Source of the DNA: an uncultured Hyphomicrobiales bacterium
Lineage (GTDB): Bacteria > Pseudomonadota > Alphaproteobacteria > Rhizobiales > Beijerinckiaceae
Assembly: GCA_903847605.1 (NCBI GenBank)
Contig: CAINED010000013.1
Location: forward strand, 1-64,000
DNA length: 64,000 nucleotides
Direction: 5' to 3'
Shown here: one piece after another, positions 63,017 to 64,000 of the stretch
How positions within the stretch are numbered: the first letter of the stretch is position 1
Layout of the letters: each line of letters opens with the position of its first letter
Notes under the pieces: generated by a model
The model's database searches: none
What the model was told of the DNA's origin: nothing
Seen by the model: the letters and a program-made list of their open reading frames with translations, nothing else
Made by a program: the position numbers and the translations under genes

Positions 63017-63775
63017 ATGGACGAAGGGCAAATTGCGGCGGCAGGCACGGCGACAGCCGGCGACGCCGTTACGCCTCCAGTCTTCGTCGCGCGCGACCTC
63101 GCCAAGACCTATGGCAGCGGCAAAGCCGCAGTGCATGCCCTACGCGATGTGAATCTCGAAATTCATGCTGGCGAATTCGTCGTATTGCTCGGGCCTTCCG
63201 GATCCGGCAAATCGACGTTGCTCAATATTCTAGGAGGTCTCGACGCGCCGACATCCGGGACGGCCTGCTGGCGCGACCATCAATTGACCGGGGCAAGCGA
63301 AAGCGAACTGACCGCCTATCGCCGCGAACATGTGGGCTTCGTGTTCCAATTCTATAATCTCATTCCAAGCCTCACGGTCCGCGAGAACGTGCAACTCGTG
63401 GCGGAGATTGCCGACAATCCCATGGATATTGCGCAGGCGATTGAACTGGTCGGGCTGACGCCGCAGATTGACCGCTTCCCCTCGCAATTATCTGGCGGCG
63501 AGCAACAGCGTGTCGCCGTCGCGCGCGCCATCGTCAAGCGGCCGGACATATTGCTGTGCGACGAACCGACCGGCGCGCTCGATTTCGATACGGGGCGCAT
63601 TGTCCTTGCGGCGATCCAGCGGGTGAACGCGGAACTCGGCACGACCACGATTGTCATCACGCATAATTCGGCCATCGCTGACATGGCTCACCGGGTGCTA
63701 CGCCTGCGCGGCGGACGCATCGCTTCGGAAGAACGCAACTCGAAGCGGCTCGACGCCATGGAGATCTCCTGGTGA
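63017..63775 (+). CDS. ABC transporter ATP-binding protein (LolD/MacB type)
   Basis: A 252-residue ATPase of the MacB/LolD/FtsE group. Walker A GPSGSGKS at 59-66, Q-loop Gln111 in [10 protein letters not shown], signature LSGGEQQ at 158-164 and Walker B ILLCDE at 178-183. The H-loop is in [13 protein letters not shown]. These ATPases power FtsX-like permeases that move lipoproteins, peptides or drugs outward. ATG 63017 has GGAGG upstream. The permease gene overlaps its 3' end. Confidence 0.94.
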   Translation: MDEGQIAAAGTATAGDAVTPPVFVARDLAKTYGSGKAAVHALRDVNLEIHAGEFVVLLGPSGSGKSTLLNILGGLDAPTSGTACWRDHQLTGASESELTAYRREHVGFVFQFYNLIPSLTVRENVQLVAEIADNPMDIAQAIELVGLTPQIDRFPSQLSGGEQQRVAVARAIVKRPDILLCDEPTGALDFDTGRIVLAAIQRVNAELGTTTIVITHNSAIADMAHRVLRLRGGRIASEERNSKRLDAMEISW

Positions 63776-64000
63776 GCATGCTCGACCGGAAACTGCTTCG
63801 CGACCTGTGGAAGCTCCGCACGCAGGCGCTAGCGATCATTCTCCTGATTGCCTCCGGCGTCGCCATGTTCGAAATGGCGCTCTCAAACTACCTGACGCTG
63901 CGCTCGATGCAGGTGCGGCATTACGAGCGCGAAGCATTCGCCGACATTTTTGCTGACCTGAAGCGCGCGCCAGCAAGTCTCGCCGCACATATCTCCGGCA
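63772..64000 (+). CDS. ABC transporter permease, FtsX-like (partial, 5' end only)
   Basis: The first 76 codons of a permease, cut by the window end. GTG 63772 overlaps the ATPase stop by four bases (GTGA) and has GGAG at 63761-63764; ATG 63778 is possible. The protein begins with a charged helix, [20 protein letters not shown], then a membrane segment [16 protein letters not shown] and the start of a periplasmic region, [20 protein letters not shown], typical of MacB-like subunits. The substrate is not known. Confidence 0.85.
   Translation, partial: MSMLDRKLLRDLWKLRTQALAIILLIASGVAMFEMALSNYLTLRSMQVRHYEREAFADIFADLKRAPASLAAHISG

Overview
The window is about 64 kb of gene-dense, GC-rich chromosome from an alphaproteobacterium, almost certainly of the order Hyphomicrobiales (Rhizobiales). 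Three things point there: a pckA / chvI-chvG-hprK-manX-ptsH neighbourhood, a TIGR02300-type zinc-ribbon gene beside tRNA-Ala, and the trpF/trpB/trpA/accD/folC set. The genus cannot be fixed from sequence alone. No phage, insertion sequence, plasmid gene, rRNA or CRISPR array was seen. With corrected starts no gene-free stretch exceeds 300 bases; the longest are 15430-15727, 26487-26773 and 13374-13649.

Layout. 1-10.7 kb: polA, a secreted AT-rich orphan, a membrane-anchored class III nucleotide cyclase, a class II glutamine amidotransferase, a sodium:proton antiporter, an amidohydrolase and a membrane-anchored WD40 propeller. 10.9-19.7 kb: a Phd/VapC-type toxin-antitoxin pair, pckA, a HugZ-like gene with a Bug-type binding protein, then the ChvI-ChvG envelope/acid-stress two-component system running into HprK, EIIA-Man and HPr, the regulatory PTS of this order. 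19.7-24.3 kb: a sulfur-themed locus. A BigR-like repressor, a rhodanese and a TauE/SafE exporter are divergent from a persulfide-dioxygenase-like hydrolase, a thiol-dioxygenase-like cupin and a Bug protein. 24.3-31.3 kb: a VOC protein, an FAD monooxygenase, a small Arg-rich secreted protein, then rpsA-sppA-ihfB-lapA and a signal-peptide-bearing methyltransferase.

31.3-47.1 kb is dominated by tripartite tricarboxylate transport (TTT). A bicupin-tctA-tctB-Bug operon is followed by cmk-aroA, the TIGR02300 gene and tRNA-Ala(GGC). A second, paralogous bicupin/Bug pair follows, with an oxidoreductase pair on one side and an aminotransferase plus deacetylase on the other. 47.1-61.8 kb holds folC-accD-trpA, trpB and trpF in conserved order and strand. 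This set is interrupted by two blocks: one with VapBC, a YhaN/YhaO (SbcCD-like) pair, HigBA and a DUF429-type gene, the other with ahpF-ahpC. The window ends with a sixth Bug protein and the start of an ABC exporter.

Themes. Six TTT binding proteins share a single TctA/TctB pair, and three stand beside cupin genes, which suggests substrate-specific uptake coupled to dioxygenase-type chemistry. The aroA-cmk / rpsA-ihfB block is split and inverted relative to its usual order. A roughly 115-bp double-hairpin repeat occurs twice, between chvI and chvG and downstream of trpA. Several clean inverted repeats sit where operators of the BigR-like repressor and of two toxin-antitoxin operons would be expected.
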